A stretch of 64,000 bases of DNA from Ga0077555 sp050250755 (GCA_050250755.1 JBFWOB010000020.1:1-64000), one strand, 5' to 3'. Positions 1-9,200 are shown, counted from the first letter of the stretch. Notes: generated by a model not told the origin, from the letters alone. Program-made: numbers and translations.

Positions 1-179
1 CCCCGCGCAGCATTTTGCCACCAAGCCTTATCGCGTCGGCGGATCATGCTTTCTAGGTGGAGTTGAGGGATGATCCCGCGATAGGCGACAAGCAATGACT
101 CGCGGAACACCGAGGCCAAGGCTGCAGCGTCCCGCTGCATCCCCTTCCGCACCCTGACCTCTGTACGCGACTGGAGCAT
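1..179 (-). CDS. GNAT family N-acetyltransferase (N-terminal part, cut by window edge)
   Basis: Only the first 59 codons are inside the window; the rest lies to the left of base 1. The reading starts MLQSRTEVRVRKGMQRDAAA and continues through AYRGIIPQLHLESM. This matches the usual opening of GNAT acetyltransferases: a first beta strand with an R(K/P) motif, an acidic/Ala helix, then the W/YRGI(I/L)P segment. GNAT proteins transfer an acetyl group from acetyl-CoA to an amine; the substrate cannot be read from this part. ATG at 179 is chosen because the frame upstream has no better start. The gene points away from the DUF1178 gene's 3' end on the same strand. Confidence 0.6.
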   Translation of the reverse strand, partial: MLQSRTEVRVRKGMQRDAAALASVFRESLLVAYRGIIPQLHLESMIRRRDKAWWQNAAR

Positions 180-343
180 GACCGAACTATAGCGCGCCAA
201 TGACGGCCGCGGGAAGGGACTCGATGCGCTTGCCAGTGAATTTTCACACGCTCGAGGACGCTTCACCACCTTGCGTGCAGCCATGCAATTGCTGCGGCGT
301 GCGTAGCACGGCGCCAGGATTCACTGCGCGATGTCACGTGCAA

Positions 344-835
344 TCAATTATGGTCGTCGGGAAGCACGGGAATTGGGAACACTTCAATTCCCTCGTTCGC
401 GAGCTCTTGAACATCTTCGGCGCTCGCTTCTCCATAGATGCCGCGCCCTGGGACTTCCTCGTTGTGGATCTTGCGCGCCTCATCCGCAAAGCGCGGCCCA
501 ACGTACTCGGCGTCAGCGAGGATTTTATCCCGCATCGCCTTGAGTTGCTGGAGCATTTCCAATTGCGGGCCGGTCAGCATCCGGGCCTGTCCCGTCGGCG
601 ATTGCGGCGTATCTGCCGGAGGGGTGTCCTTTCTGGTTTCTTTGCGCTTGGAGCGCTTCGCCTTGCGCTCGCTCGTAACCACGTTTGGAGCCATCAAGGC
701 CTTGGTGACTTTCGTAGAGCCGCATGTCGGGCACGCAACCAGCTTCTTCTTGATCTGGTTGTCGCAAGACTCGCTCGACGGAAACCAAGCCTCGAACTCA
801 TGGCTCTTTGGACAAGCCAATCGATAGCGGATCAT
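344..835 (-). CDS. DUF1178 family protein
   Basis: A 163-residue protein starting MIRYRLACPKSHEFEAWFPS. DUF1178 proteins are small alphaproteobacterial proteins of unknown function with a zinc-ribbon-like start. Here the CP-x4-EFEAWF opening is followed by a CPTCGS pair at about residues 36-41, so four Cys could hold a metal. The middle is Lys/Arg-rich and the C-terminal half carries the conserved GRGIYGEA segment and an acidic end with VFPIPVLPDDHN. I chose ATG 835 because the family begins MIRY; an open extension to 892 adds residues without family character. In related bacteria this gene sits with grxC and comF, as here, usually with a nitrilase-like gene between. No nitrilase gene is present in this gap. 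Confidence 0.8.
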   Translation of the reverse strand: MIRYRLACPKSHEFEAWFPSSESCDNQIKKKLVACPTCGSTKVTKALMAPNVVTSERKAKRSKRKETRKDTPPADTPQSPTGQARMLTGPQLEMLQQLKAMRDKILADAEYVGPRFADEARKIHNEEVPGRGIYGEASAEDVQELANEGIEVFPIPVLPDDHN

Positions 836-1071
836 GTGGCGCTCGCCTTCCGTAGCAGGTCCCGATGCCGGCTTGCACCGGCCCGATCTCAAGGGGGTAG
901 AGACTGGCCAGCCTACGGCACTCTGTATTCGTACCGTCGCCTGATCACTGGAAACATATTATAAATGGATATGTTCACTGGCCAAACAATTCGACTGGGC
1001 GTCGAAGATGCTGAATTTCTGGTGAGTAACGCGGTATTTCTGCACCGCCCCCCTCGTGTTGGAGCACGTGA
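836..1071. other. Intergenic gap in the DUF1178-grxC block
   Basis: No supported gene lies in these 236 bases. Short open frames on both strands have no recognisable content. In many alphaproteobacteria a carbon-nitrogen hydrolase gene lies at this place between grxC and the DUF1178 gene; I see no remnant of one. The stretch around 957-990 is AT-richer than its surroundings and could hold a promoter for the DUF1178 gene, but no convincing -35/-10 pair was identified. Confidence 0.4.
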
Positions 1072-1329
1072 TCACGCTGCCAATAGCTGATCGAGCTGGC
1101 CGGCATCATCGAGGGCATAGAGATCATCGCAGCCGCCAACATGTCGATCGCCAATCCAAATCTGCGGCACAGTGTAACCTCCCCCTGACCTCTCGGTCAT
1201 CTCCGCTCGAACATCTCCCCGTCCGTCGACAGAAATCTCCTCGTATTCCGCCCCCTTCTTGTCCAACAGCCGCTTGGCGCTGATGCAGTAGGGGCAATAC
1301 GACGAGGTGTAGATGGTCACCTTCGACAT
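1072..1329 (-). CDS. grxC: Glutaredoxin 3 (GrxC)
   Basis: An 85-residue dithiol glutaredoxin that reduces protein disulfides and mixed glutathione disulfides with glutathione in the cytoplasm. The sequence starts MSKVTIYTSSYCPYC, giving the CPYC active site at residues 12-15. Later come the cis-proline motif TVPQIWIG and the glutathione-binding GGCDDLYAL. Length is typical for GrxC. ATG at 1329 gives the standard N-terminus directly on the first beta strand; the longer open frame to 1392 adds 21 unlike residues. It lies about 100 bases downstream of comF on the same strand and may be co-transcribed with it. Confidence 0.95.
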   Translation of the reverse strand: MSKVTIYTSSYCPYCISAKRLLDKKGAEYEEISVDGRGDVRAEMTERSGGGYTVPQIWIGDRHVGGCDDLYALDDAGQLDQLLAA

Positions 1330-1431
1330 GATTTGGCTCTCGGACGGATTGGCAGGGACCCGGGTATTTAGGTGCTGGCTCAAAAAACACAAGGATCGGA
1401 GAAAACAGACGAGATCACCTTCGCATCGGGG

Positions 1432-2205
1432 TTAGGGCGACACAACGGCCGGTCCCGCAACGATGGCGACGGCCAGTACATCGACGCGTGCGGCGCCGCC
1501 TGAGATCAGGGCTTTCGTCGCCGCCTCAGCCGTTGCGCCGGTCGTCACCACATCGTCCAGCAGAACGATCCTACGACCGGCAAGGCCGCCCTTGCCCGCC
1601 TTGGTCACGCTGAATGCTCCCCGCAGGTTGTCGCGTCGGGCCGAGCCTGAAAGAGTCACCTGCGGCATGGTTTCCCGGACTTTGGCGAGCATCGATGGCG
1701 ACCAGCCGACACCGGTCAGCCGCGACACGTCCCGTGCCAGCAATGCCGCCTGATTGAACTGCCGCCGGATGAGCCGTCGCCGCGTCAAAGGCACCGGAAC
1801 GATAAGGTCCGCGTCCGACAGAAGCTCACGTCCGGCCTCGGCGAGCCAGCGCGCCAACATTCGTCGCGCATCGTGCCGGTCGGCGTATTTCATCGCATGA
1901 ATGAGGCCTGCGACAACGCCGCCGCTTTCGTAAAGGGTCGCCGCCCGTGCGCGGCTCCAAGCCGGCGGGTTCGCCAGTGCCGCAGCAGAGATCAGCACCT
2001 CTCCGGAAATAGCGTATGGTAAGGGTATTCCCAGACGGTCGCACACGGGCTGCCGAATAAAAGCAATCTCACGCCAGCAAGATCCGCAAAGGGCATCCGG
2101 CTGATCGAGCCGCACATGGCAACCGAGGCAAACCGGGGGCACCAGCACATTGGCAAGTCGGTGCATGAGCCGGCCGACGCTTGCCTTGCTCTCGATTGCT
2201 GCCAT
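1432..2205 (-). CDS. comF: ComF family phosphoribosyltransferase-like protein
   Basis: A 257-residue ComF-family protein. An N-terminal zinc-finger-like segment has VPPVCLGC (about residues 23-29) followed by CGSCW. The C-terminal half is a type I phosphoribosyltransferase fold with the PRPP-binding signature VLLDDVVTTGAT (about residues 214-225). An intermediate VPVPLTRRRLIRRQFNQA stretch is typical of the family. ComF homologues are linked to DNA uptake and transformation in some bacteria; in alphaproteobacteria the role is mostly untested. It is divergent from the methyltransferase gene at 2312, the usual arrangement in this order. Confidence 0.9.
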   Translation of the reverse strand: MAAIESKASVGRLMHRLANVLVPPVCLGCHVRLDQPDALCGSCWREIAFIRQPVCDRLGIPLPYAISGEVLISAAALANPPAWSRARAATLYESGGVVAGLIHAMKYADRHDARRMLARWLAEAGRELLSDADLIVPVPLTRRRLIRRQFNQAALLARDVSRLTGVGWSPSMLAKVRETMPQVTLSGSARRDNLRGAFSVTKAGKGGLAGRRIVLLDDVVTTGATAEAATKALISGGAARVDVLAVAIVAGPAVVSP

Positions 2206-2311
2206 TTGCGTTATCTTTGCTGAAGGGGGTCGCGCGGAGCGGCCTTAACGATACGCGCCGTGACCTTTGATCGTCCAGTGGCGCCCGTACGCAACGTCGC
2301 GGAGACATCGA

Positions 2312-3217
2312 GTGACCAGTTCCGACGACAAACTTCGGATTTTCGATCGTGAGTTGCTTCGAACGCAACGGAACCGCCGAGCGACAGAGATCGCAACAAC
2401 CGACTTTCTGCATCGCCGCGCTGCAGACGACATCCTCGAGCGCCTCTCGTTCATCCGTCGCGATTTTCCGATCGCCGTCGATCTTGGCGCGACCACCGAT
2501 ACGCTCTCCTCGCGACTGCGCGAGGCGCGGATTGGCAACGATCTCCTCGTTTCGCTTGATCTGTCAGAGCGCCTGCTCGATGGCATGAGCGGTCTGCGGG
2601 TCGTTGCCGATGAGGAGTTCCTGCCGATCCGCACCGCATCGCTCGACCTCGTCGTATCGGCGCTCTCGCTTCAACTCATCAACGATCTGCCAGGCGTTCT
2701 GTTACAGGTTCGCCGCGCGCTCAAACCGGACGGATTGATGATGGTCTCCCTGCTTGGCGGGTTGAGCTTGTACGAGCTACGGGACGCTTTCGTGCTTGCC
2801 GAAACGGAGACCACGGGAGGCGCCTCGCCTCGTGTTATCCCGTTCGCGGACGTCCGGGAACTCGGCGGTTTGCTCCAGCGAGCCGAGTTCGCCCTGCCGG
2901 TCGCCGACAGCGAGACGGTTGAAGTCGGGTACGAGAGCGCACTGCACCTCATGCGCGATCTGCGCGCGATGGGATGGGCCAACAGTCTTGTCGAACGCAG
3001 CCGGACACCGCTCCGCCGCGACACGCTTCGGCGAGTCACCGAGATCTACCAGGAGCGACACGCGAGACCCGACGGCCGGATCAAAGCCACGTTTGAAATC
3101 GTGACGCTAACCGGCTGGGCCCCGCACCACAGCCAGCAGAAGCCGCTTCGACCGGGCTCGGCGACGTCCCGCCTTGCGGACGCGCTTGGCACACGAGAGC
3201 AATCACCCGAAGAGTAG
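2312..3217 (+). CDS. Class I SAM-dependent methyltransferase, BioC/NDUFAF5-like
   Basis: A 301-residue protein. A short N-terminal segment with IFDRELLRTQRNRRA precedes a Rossmann-type methyltransferase domain: AVDLGATTD (motif I, variant of E/DxGxGxG), SLDLSERLL, and DLVVSALSLQLINDLPGVL followed by RRALKPDG. This layout matches the BioC/NDUFAF5 family. NDUFAF5 homologues hydroxylate or methylate targets linked to respiratory complex I, while BioC methylates malonyl-ACP; the residues do not let me choose. GTG at 2312 is preferred because GGAG at 2301-2304 lies seven bases upstream, and the frame upstream of it enters the comF promoter region. Confidence 0.8.
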   Translation: MTSSDDKLRIFDRELLRTQRNRRATEIATTDFLHRRAADDILERLSFIRRDFPIAVDLGATTDTLSSRLREARIGNDLLVSLDLSERLLDGMSGLRVVADEEFLPIRTASLDLVVSALSLQLINDLPGVLLQVRRALKPDGLMMVSLLGGLSLYELRDAFVLAETETTGGASPRVIPFADVRELGGLLQRAEFALPVADSETVEVGYESALHLMRDLRAMGWANSLVERSRTPLRRDTLRRVTEIYQERHARPDGRIKATFEIVTLTGWAPHHSQQKPLRPGSATSRLADALGTREQSPEE

Positions 3218-3262
3218 CCTCGCCGCCTTCGCTGCCAAGACGCGACTTCTCTTCACTGGTAC

Positions 3263-4354
3263 TCAGATTGCGGTCTCGCTCGCCGCATCGAAGAATCTCA
3301 GCCCTTCCGGATTCAGCGCCAACCGCACCTTCTGTTGCGGTTTCACCTTCACGGTTGGCTCCACGCTCGCCACCATGGTGCTGTTACCGGCGGTGAGATC
3401 GAGTATCACCTCGGATCCGAGTTGCTCCGCGACCTCGACTACCGCCTCGAACGTCTGCTCGACCGGATCGGAGCCGTTCGCCATCCGGAGGTCCTCAGGG
3501 CGGATACCCAGCGTAGCTGGCTTGCCGGCGTGGCTGGCGAGACGCGACCGCAGCGCCTCCGGTACCGCAATTCTCATCGCACCATTTTCGGCGACCAGGC
3601 CATTTGCGGCGGGATTGATCGTAACGTCAGCGAAATTCATCGCGGGCGAGCCGATAAAACCCGCCACGTACTTGTTTGCAGGGTGATTGTAGAGTTCAAG
3701 CGGTTCGCCTACCTGCTGAATGAGGCCGTCCTTCATCACCACGACGCGGTCACCCAGCGTCATGGCTTCGACCTGATCGTGCGTCACGTAGATCGATGTC
3801 GTCGCGAGACGCTGGTGCAGTTTTTTGATCTCGACACGCATCTGCACGCGGAGCTTGGCATCGAGATTCGACAATGGCTCATCAAACAAGAACACCTGCG
3901 GATTACGTACGATCGCACGGCCGAGCGCAACGCGTTGGCGTTGTCCACCGGAGAGCTGACGGGGTTTGCGCTTCAGATGAGCGTGAATGCCAAGGATGTC
4001 GGCGGCGTGCTCGACGCGCTTCTTGATCTCGGCTTTGTCGAACTTCCGCATCTTCAGGCCGAACGCCATGTTGTCGTAAACACTCATGTGCGGATAAAGC
4101 GCGTAGTTCTGGAACACCATGGCAATGTCCCGGTCCATCGGCGGCAACTCGTTGACCACGGTGTCGCCGATCAGGATTTGCCCTTCGGTTATGGTCTCGA
4201 GCCCTGCCACCATTCTCAGCGTCGTCGTCTTTCCGCAGCCCGACGGCCCGACGAGCACCAAAAATTCCTTGTCCTTGATGTCGAGGCTGACGCCTTTCAC
4301 GGCGTGAAAGTCGTCATAGCGCTTATGAACCTCGCGGATCGATACGTTTGCCAT
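3263..4354 (-). CDS. ugpC: Sugar ABC importer ATP-binding protein, UgpC/MsmK type
   Basis: A 363-residue ATPase powering the CUT1 importer encoded just upstream. Walker A GPSGCGKT is at residues 36-43, the Q-loop at MVFQNYALYPHM, the signature LSGGQRQRVALGRA from residue 134, and Walker B VFLFDEP at 154-160 with LSNLDAKLR and the switch His in YVTHDQ. The C-terminal third is the OB-fold (TOBE) regulatory domain with GIRPEDL. This architecture is shared by UgpC, MalK and MsmK. It is the last gene of a four-gene operon; the permease ends 10 bases upstream. The transported sugar or glycerol-phosphate cannot be read from this subunit, so the symbol names the family rather than the substrate. Confidence 0.92.
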   Translation of the reverse strand: MANVSIREVHKRYDDFHAVKGVSLDIKDKEFLVLVGPSGCGKTTTLRMVAGLETITEGQILIGDTVVNELPPMDRDIAMVFQNYALYPHMSVYDNMAFGLKMRKFDKAEIKKRVEHAADILGIHAHLKRKPRQLSGGQRQRVALGRAIVRNPQVFLFDEPLSNLDAKLRVQMRVEIKKLHQRLATTSIYVTHDQVEAMTLGDRVVVMKDGLIQQVGEPLELYNHPANKYVAGFIGSPAMNFADVTINPAANGLVAENGAMRIAVPEALRSRLASHAGKPATLGIRPEDLRMANGSDPVEQTFEAVVEVAEQLGSEVILDLTAGNSTMVASVEPTVKVKPQQKVRLALNPEGLRFFDAASETAI

Positions 4355-4364
4355 TACCCCTTCC

Positions 4365-5216
4365 TCACCCTTTCACCGATCCGGTCAGTCCAGACACGTA
4401 GTGCTCCACGAAAAACGAATATGCGATGGCAACCGGGATGCTGCCGAGAAGCGCGCCCGCCATCAGCGCACCCCAGAAGAACACATCGCCGCGTATCAGC
4501 TCAGAGACCACACCAACAGGTACTGTTTTTTCCTGCGGCGACGATAGAAAGACGAGCGCGTAGATGAACTCGTTCCACGAGAGCGTGAACGCGAAGATAC
4601 CCGCTGACAGGATGCCAGGCACGGCCACCGGGATCACAATGTAGAACATTGCCTTCCATCGTGACGCGCCGTCGATCCGTGCGCATTCCTCGAGCTCTTT
4701 CGGGATGGCTTTGAAGTAGCCCATCATCAGCCACGTACAGAACGGAATGAGGAATGTCGGATAGGTGAGGATCAACGCCCACGGCGTATCGCCGAGATTG
4801 TAGTTCCTGATGATCTCCGAGAGCGGAATGAAGAGCAGCGTCTGCGGCACGAGGTACGTGATGAAAATTGTCGTCCCCAGCGTACCGGCGTACGGGAAAT
4901 TCAACCGTGAAAGTGCATAGCCGGCCAGAACTCCGCAGACGAGCGAGATGATCGTCGAGCAGATCGAGATAAACATGGTGTTGCAGAGCCACGTGGCGAA
5001 CGCCGTTTCGCGGAACAGGAACTTGACGTGATCGAGTGTCGGATTCCATGTCCAAAACGGCGCATAGGTGGGCCGCTGCCATGCGATGTAAAGCTCGTTA
5101 TCCGGCCTGAACGTAGTGATAACCATCCAGTAGAACGGGAAAAGCAAGAAGATCAGGAACAGCGCCAACGGGAGTCGGAAGAAGATCCAGCGTCGCCAAG
5201 TGCCACCTTCAATCAT
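4365..5216 (-). CDS. Carbohydrate ABC transporter permease, MalG/UgpE type
   Basis: A 283-residue inner-membrane permease of the CUT1 class. It begins with a cytoplasmic basic stretch and a first membrane helix (FFRLPLALFLIFLLFPFYW). Several further hydrophobic helices follow, with the EAA loop EECARIDGASRWKAMFYIVIPVAVPG, the site that contacts the ATPase. Length and order match MalG-like subunits. It lies 22 bases downstream of the first permease and 10 bases upstream of the ATPase, so the four genes probably form one transcript. Confidence 0.92.
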   Translation of the reverse strand: MIEGGTWRRWIFFRLPLALFLIFLLFPFYWMVITTFRPDNELYIAWQRPTYAPFWTWNPTLDHVKFLFRETAFATWLCNTMFISICSTIISLVCGVLAGYALSRLNFPYAGTLGTTIFITYLVPQTLLFIPLSEIIRNYNLGDTPWALILTYPTFLIPFCTWLMMGYFKAIPKELEECARIDGASRWKAMFYIVIPVAVPGILSAGIFAFTLSWNEFIYALVFLSSPQEKTVPVGVVSELIRGDVFFWGALMAGALLGSIPVAIAYSFFVEHYVSGLTGSVKG

Positions 5217-5237
5217 CGTTTGTTTCTCCGGGCGACT

Positions 5238-6182
5238 TCAGCGCGTTTCGACGCGGCGGATATAGAGAAGCTGGACGATCACGATCGCGAACAGGATCGG
5301 GAACATCGCGAGCGAGATCGCGGCACCCTGGCTCAGCAGCCCCGTGCCGATGCCAAGCTGATAGGCATATGTTGCGAAAAGGTGCGTTCCGTTGGCCGGC
5401 CCACCTCCGGTCATGACGTAGACGATCTGGAAATCCGCGAATGTTTGGATCACCGAAAAAAGGACGACGACCATCGTCACCGGCAACAGCAGCGGCCATG
5501 TGATGTGAATGAAGCGCTGCCAGGGCTTCGCGCCGTCGATGGCCGCGGCTTCGTTCAGGTCGGGACTGATCGTCTGGAGACCGGCGAGCAGCGAGATGGC
5601 AAAGAACGGCACGCCGCGCCAAATATTCACAATGATGATCGACCACATCGCGAGATCGGCGTCTCCCAACCAATTGAGACCGCCGTAACGACCGATCACC
5701 CCCAGCTTGAAAAGCAACCAGTTCAAGACGCTGAAGGTGGGATCGAACATCCACTTCCACGCAAACGTGGAAAGCACCGTTGGAATAATGAATGGGAGTA
5801 GAATGAAGGCCCGCGTGAAGGCCTTGAATTTGAAGTTTCGGTTCAGCAACAGCGCGAGCCAGAGACCGAGCCCCAGCTTAAACACTGTCGTTACAAGTGT
5901 GTACCAGCAGGTATTCCATACGACGAGTTTGAAGATCGGGTCGTGCCACAATCTTTCGAAGTTCTCGAACCCGACGTACTTCCCCGCAATGCCAACCCGC
6001 GCATCGGTTACCGAAAGCACAATGCCTTGAACGAACGGGTAGGCAATAAAGAGCCCGAGCAGGACGATGGTCGGGAGCAGTAGAACTACCGCCAGCCAGC
6101 GCTCATCCTCGAGTGGACGCCATTTGGCGCGCGCTACCGTTACGCCGTCTCTGGAGGCATTGGCGGGCGCTGTCGTTGCCAT
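5238..6182 (-). CDS. Carbohydrate ABC transporter permease, MalF/UgpA type
   Basis: A 314-residue CUT1 permease that pairs with the MalG-type subunit. Roughly six membrane helices are visible, the first at LAVVLLLPTIVLLGLFIAYP. The EAA loop reads EAAAIDGAKPWQRFIHITWP, with its conserved Gly. ATG 6182 gives MATTAPANASRDGV; the longer open frame to 6332 adds an Arg-rich tail that does not look like protein. It follows the substrate-binding protein gene after a gap of 187 bases, which may contain an internal promoter or a processing site. Confidence 0.92.
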   Translation of the reverse strand: MATTAPANASRDGVTVARAKWRPLEDERWLAVVLLLPTIVLLGLFIAYPFVQGIVLSVTDARVGIAGKYVGFENFERLWHDPIFKLVVWNTCWYTLVTTVFKLGLGLWLALLLNRNFKFKAFTRAFILLPFIIPTVLSTFAWKWMFDPTFSVLNWLLFKLGVIGRYGGLNWLGDADLAMWSIIIVNIWRGVPFFAISLLAGLQTISPDLNEAAAIDGAKPWQRFIHITWPLLLPVTMVVVLFSVIQTFADFQIVYVMTGGGPANGTHLFATYAYQLGIGTGLLSQGAAISLAMFPILFAIVIVQLLYIRRVETR

Positions 6183-6369
6183 GGTCACGCTCTCCTCGCG
6201 GCGGCATGCCGATCCGCCAAGCGCTCGTTGCGCGATGGATCGCTGCGCATCGCGGCGGCGTCCATCCTCACGTGCTCGGCGCCCTGCGGCGCATTTCAAT
6301 GATGAAGACTCGTACGGAGGCGCGCGAGGCAAGGCAGCTCGTGTGCTGCGTTGCCCGCCTGCCTGAGCA

Positions 6370-7695
6370 TCAGGCGCCGTAGATCTTCTTCAACTCGGCA
6401 TCGGCTGCCTTGACCGCATCTTCAGCACTTTGCCCTTTGATGGCAGAGCCGAACATATTGACGATCAGATACTTGGAGAGGACTTCCGCCGATTTCGCAT
6501 TGGGCGGCCCCAGACGTCCTGGCGTCGCGCCCAGCTTGCCCGCCACCGCGTACGGTTTCATCACAGGATCCTTGTCCCACATCGGGTCGGTTTCCCAGAC
6601 CTTGGTGGGCGGCGTGTCGAAGCCAAGCCCCACGCGGAACCATTCGGCATAGTTCTCTTTCGCGTGAATGAACTTCAATAGCTCTTTCGCGGCCTTCTGG
6701 TTCTTCGAGTAGTTTGGCAGAGCATGGCTCTGAAACGTATGGAACGCGAACTTTCCTTTTGGTCCTGCCGGGAGCTCACCATGCAGAATATCGGTGGCGA
6801 GTTCTGCGCCTGCATCGGTCTTGTATTTTCCTTTCTCGCGTGCCGCGAGCAGGTAGATCGAGGCGCCGTTGAGCGTGCATGAAATCGTGCTGGCGAGGAA
6901 CGCCCGGTTATTGGAGGAATCGTCCCAGGCAAGGCCACCTTCGTCGAATGAATCCTTCCACATCGCCGTCATATACTTGACCGCGTCGACCGTTTCCTTG
7001 GAGTTGATGACGACCTTGCCCTTCTCATCGACCTCCATACCGCCGAAGCTCCACATCAGCGGATATGCAAATGTTGGCGGATCACCGAATGACTGGCCAA
7101 ATGCCTGCCCGAATGGCGTCCCATTCGCCTTCAGCTTCTTTCCGACCGCGCGATACTCGTCCCACGTCTCGGGGAATTTGGAGGCACCGGCCTCCGCGAA
7201 CCACGATTTGCGATAGGCGTTGAGCGCACCGACGATCGCCATCGGCATGGCAACCCATTTGCCATCAACCTGGCAGTTTCCTTCGCAAAGATCGTAGTAT
7301 CCGCCCTGCGCCTTCCCGACCTCTTCCGCGACATCCGAAAGGTCGACGAGGCTATTGCTGTAAAGATGTGGATGGTTGTTGAAAAGCATGATGAGATCAG
7401 GTCCGGCACCCGATTGAATGCCCGACGTGATGCGCGGTTGCAGGTCGTTGCCGTTCACAGTTTCAAAGTTAATCTTGATGCCGAGCGCTTTCTCGGCGGC
7501 AGGAGCGATCTTCTCGCGAATGAGCTTGTCGCTGGTGGGAACAAAATCGTTCCATCGGAGCCAATGAACCGTGGTTGTCTGGGCGATAGCTGGCGCCCGC
7601 CCTGTCGCAAGAATTCCGGCAAGACCTCCAGTTGAAGCAGCGGCCACACCGGCCGCCGTCGTGCCGACAAATTGTCGACGCGTTACTTTCGTCAT
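6370..7695 (-). CDS. Extracellular sugar-binding protein of CUT1 ABC importer (Tat-exported)
   Basis: A 441-residue family 1 extracellular solute-binding protein delivering substrate to the permeases. The N-terminus reads MTKVTRRQFVGTTAAGVAAA: a twin-arginine motif (RRQFVG) followed by an Ala/Gly-rich hydrophobic segment and a possible cleavage site after AIAQ, so export by the Tat pathway is likely. The mature part has the typical solute-binding pattern (VNGNDLQPRITSGIQSGAGPDLIMLFN; KAAKELLKFIHAKENYAEWF). ATG 7695 is chosen because the Tat motif starts there; the open frame continues to 7818. First gene of the importer operon and divergent from the P450 gene. Confidence 0.9.
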   Translation of the reverse strand: MTKVTRRQFVGTTAAGVAAASTGGLAGILATGRAPAIAQTTTVHWLRWNDFVPTSDKLIREKIAPAAEKALGIKINFETVNGNDLQPRITSGIQSGAGPDLIMLFNNHPHLYSNSLVDLSDVAEEVGKAQGGYYDLCEGNCQVDGKWVAMPMAIVGALNAYRKSWFAEAGASKFPETWDEYRAVGKKLKANGTPFGQAFGQSFGDPPTFAYPLMWSFGGMEVDEKGKVVINSKETVDAVKYMTAMWKDSFDEGGLAWDDSSNNRAFLASTISCTLNGASIYLLAAREKGKYKTDAGAELATDILHGELPAGPKGKFAFHTFQSHALPNYSKNQKAAKELLKFIHAKENYAEWFRVGLGFDTPPTKVWETDPMWDKDPVMKPYAVAGKLGATPGRLGPPNAKSAEVLSKYLIVNMFGSAIKGQSAEDAVKAADAELKKIYGA

Positions 7696-7879
7696 CGAGT
7701 ATTCCTCCCATTCAGTTATTGCGACTTTGATGTCACTTGATGACCAGCTTACGCGTGCCTGCGAGCTCCAACAAGCCATCTTTCCGGAGCCGCTCGAATA
7801 ACAGCCGCTCGCGACCACTTGGCGCCGCTGCGCGGGCCACTATGCTAATCTCATCGGTTTCAATACGGATCGAGACCTC

Positions 7880-9109
7880 ATGCCTCTCGCATACACGCCG
7901 AGCGACCCTGCCGTGCGCGCCGACCCCTATCCTCAGTTCGCGCGTTTACGTAAAGAAGACCCTGTTCACTGGAGTCCAAGTCTCAAATCCTGGATCCTGA
8001 CGCGCTACGACGACGTCGCCCGCGCTCTTGCCTCAGCCGACCAAATGTCGCCAGACCGGTTGACACCTTTTTATGCGAGCCTTGCCGAGCCCAACCGCTC
8101 GACGCTTTCCGAGGCCATGCGATACCTCTCGCTCTGGATCGTGTTCCGTGATCCGCCCGGCCATACGCGCGTTCGAACGCTCGTCGCCAAGGCATTCCTG
8201 CCCGGAACGATCAATAGCTGGAGGCCGGCCATCGAGCAGACGACCGAGCGCCTTCTCGACGCGCTCGCAGCAGCAGATGCCGATGAGGTGGATCTCGTCG
8301 CGGCGCTCACCATGCAGCTCCCAGCCCGCGTGATCATGAGCATCATGAATGTGCCCGAGCGCCATCTTCACGAAATCAAGGCCTGGTCGGACGACATCAT
8401 GTCGTTTCTCTTTTCGGCGCGAGAGATCCCGGACAAGTACGAGCGCGCGCGCCGCGGTGCGGTGGCGATGGCCTCGCTCTTCCGCAGCCTCATCCAGGAA
8501 CGTCGCCAGGCGCCCGCGGATGACCTTCTCAGCCTTCTCATTGCGGCACGTGACAATGACGATCGCCTGACGGAGGACGAGTTGGTCGCGACAGCCATGC
8601 TGCTGCTTTTCGCCGGCCACGAAACAACGACCAACCTGCTTTCCAACTCGACGCTCATGTTGCTGCGAGATTCCGACGCGCGAGCCCGCTTTTGCAGCGA
8701 GCCCGAAAAAACGGGCACTGCGATCGAAGAGTTTTTGCGTTTCGACGGTCCCTCAAACTCCATGAGCCGGGTCGTACGCGTCGATCACGAGGTCGGCGGC
8801 ACGTGTTTGCGTGCGGGAGACCGCGTGTTCGCCATGATCAACGCGGCAAACCGTGACCCTCGACAGTTTACCGCCCCCGATTGCATCGACGTTGGTCGAC
8901 AGCCGAACCGTCATCTCACGTTCGGTCAGGGCGCGCATTTCTGTATCGGCGCACAGCTCGCACGGCTCGAGGCCCGTATTGCTCTGCCTCGGCTTTTCGA
9001 GCGCTTTCCGGACCTCACGCCGGGGAGCGCGCCACCCGTCTGGCACGACAGCCTCATTGCGCGCGGACTCTCGCGCCTTCCCGTCAAGCCGGGGCGCGGG
9101 AGGCCGTAG
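7880..9109 (+). CDS. Cytochrome P450
   Basis: A 409-residue soluble bacterial P450 mono-oxygenase. The I-helix oxygen-activation motif reads LLFAGHETTTNLL, the K-helix ExxR is EEFLR, and the heme loop is FGQGAHFCIGAQLAR with the thiolate Cys. The N-terminal DPAVRADPYPQFARLRKEDPVHW is usual for CYP families of soil bacteria. The substrate is unknown. No ferredoxin or ferredoxin reductase gene is adjacent, so electrons must come from partners encoded elsewhere. It is divergent from the sugar-importer operon with 184 bases between and ends in a convergent arrangement with the Liv operon across a hairpin at 9171-9200. Confidence 0.93.
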   Translation: MPLAYTPSDPAVRADPYPQFARLRKEDPVHWSPSLKSWILTRYDDVARALASADQMSPDRLTPFYASLAEPNRSTLSEAMRYLSLWIVFRDPPGHTRVRTLVAKAFLPGTINSWRPAIEQTTERLLDALAAADADEVDLVAALTMQLPARVIMSIMNVPERHLHEIKAWSDDIMSFLFSAREIPDKYERARRGAVAMASLFRSLIQERRQAPADDLLSLLIAARDNDDRLTEDELVATAMLLLFAGHETTTNLLSNSTLMLLRDSDARARFCSEPEKTGTAIEEFLRFDGPSNSMSRVVRVDHEVGGTCLRAGDRVFAMINAANRDPRQFTAPDCIDVGRQPNRHLTFGQGAHFCIGAQLARLEARIALPRLFERFPDLTPGSAPPVWHDSLIARGLSRLPVKPGRGRP

Positions 9110-9170
9110 CTTACGGTCCCCCCGATCAGCGCAGAACGATGAGCAAACGGCCCTAAACGTCCTATCCGAA

Positions 9171-9200
9171 AACGGCCGCCGGTTCTTTGGCGGCCGCGTT
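9171..9200. terminator. Hairpin between convergent P450 gene and Liv operon
   Basis: Arms CGGCCGCC (9173-9180) and GGCGGCCG (9189-9196) pair perfectly around an eight-base loop, with AA on the left and GTT on the right extending the symmetry. It lies between two convergent genes, as expected for a bidirectional transcription terminator. There is no long T-run, so the assignment is moderate. Confidence 0.5.

Noticed and set aside
200..964. A 254-residue open frame on the plus strand
   Set aside because: It is antisense to the DUF1178 gene, and its residues have no family pattern. GC-rich coding DNA often leaves open antisense frames.
3335..4567. A 410-residue open frame on the plus strand
   Set aside because: Antisense to the UgpC-like ATPase and part of the permease, both of which have full motifs.
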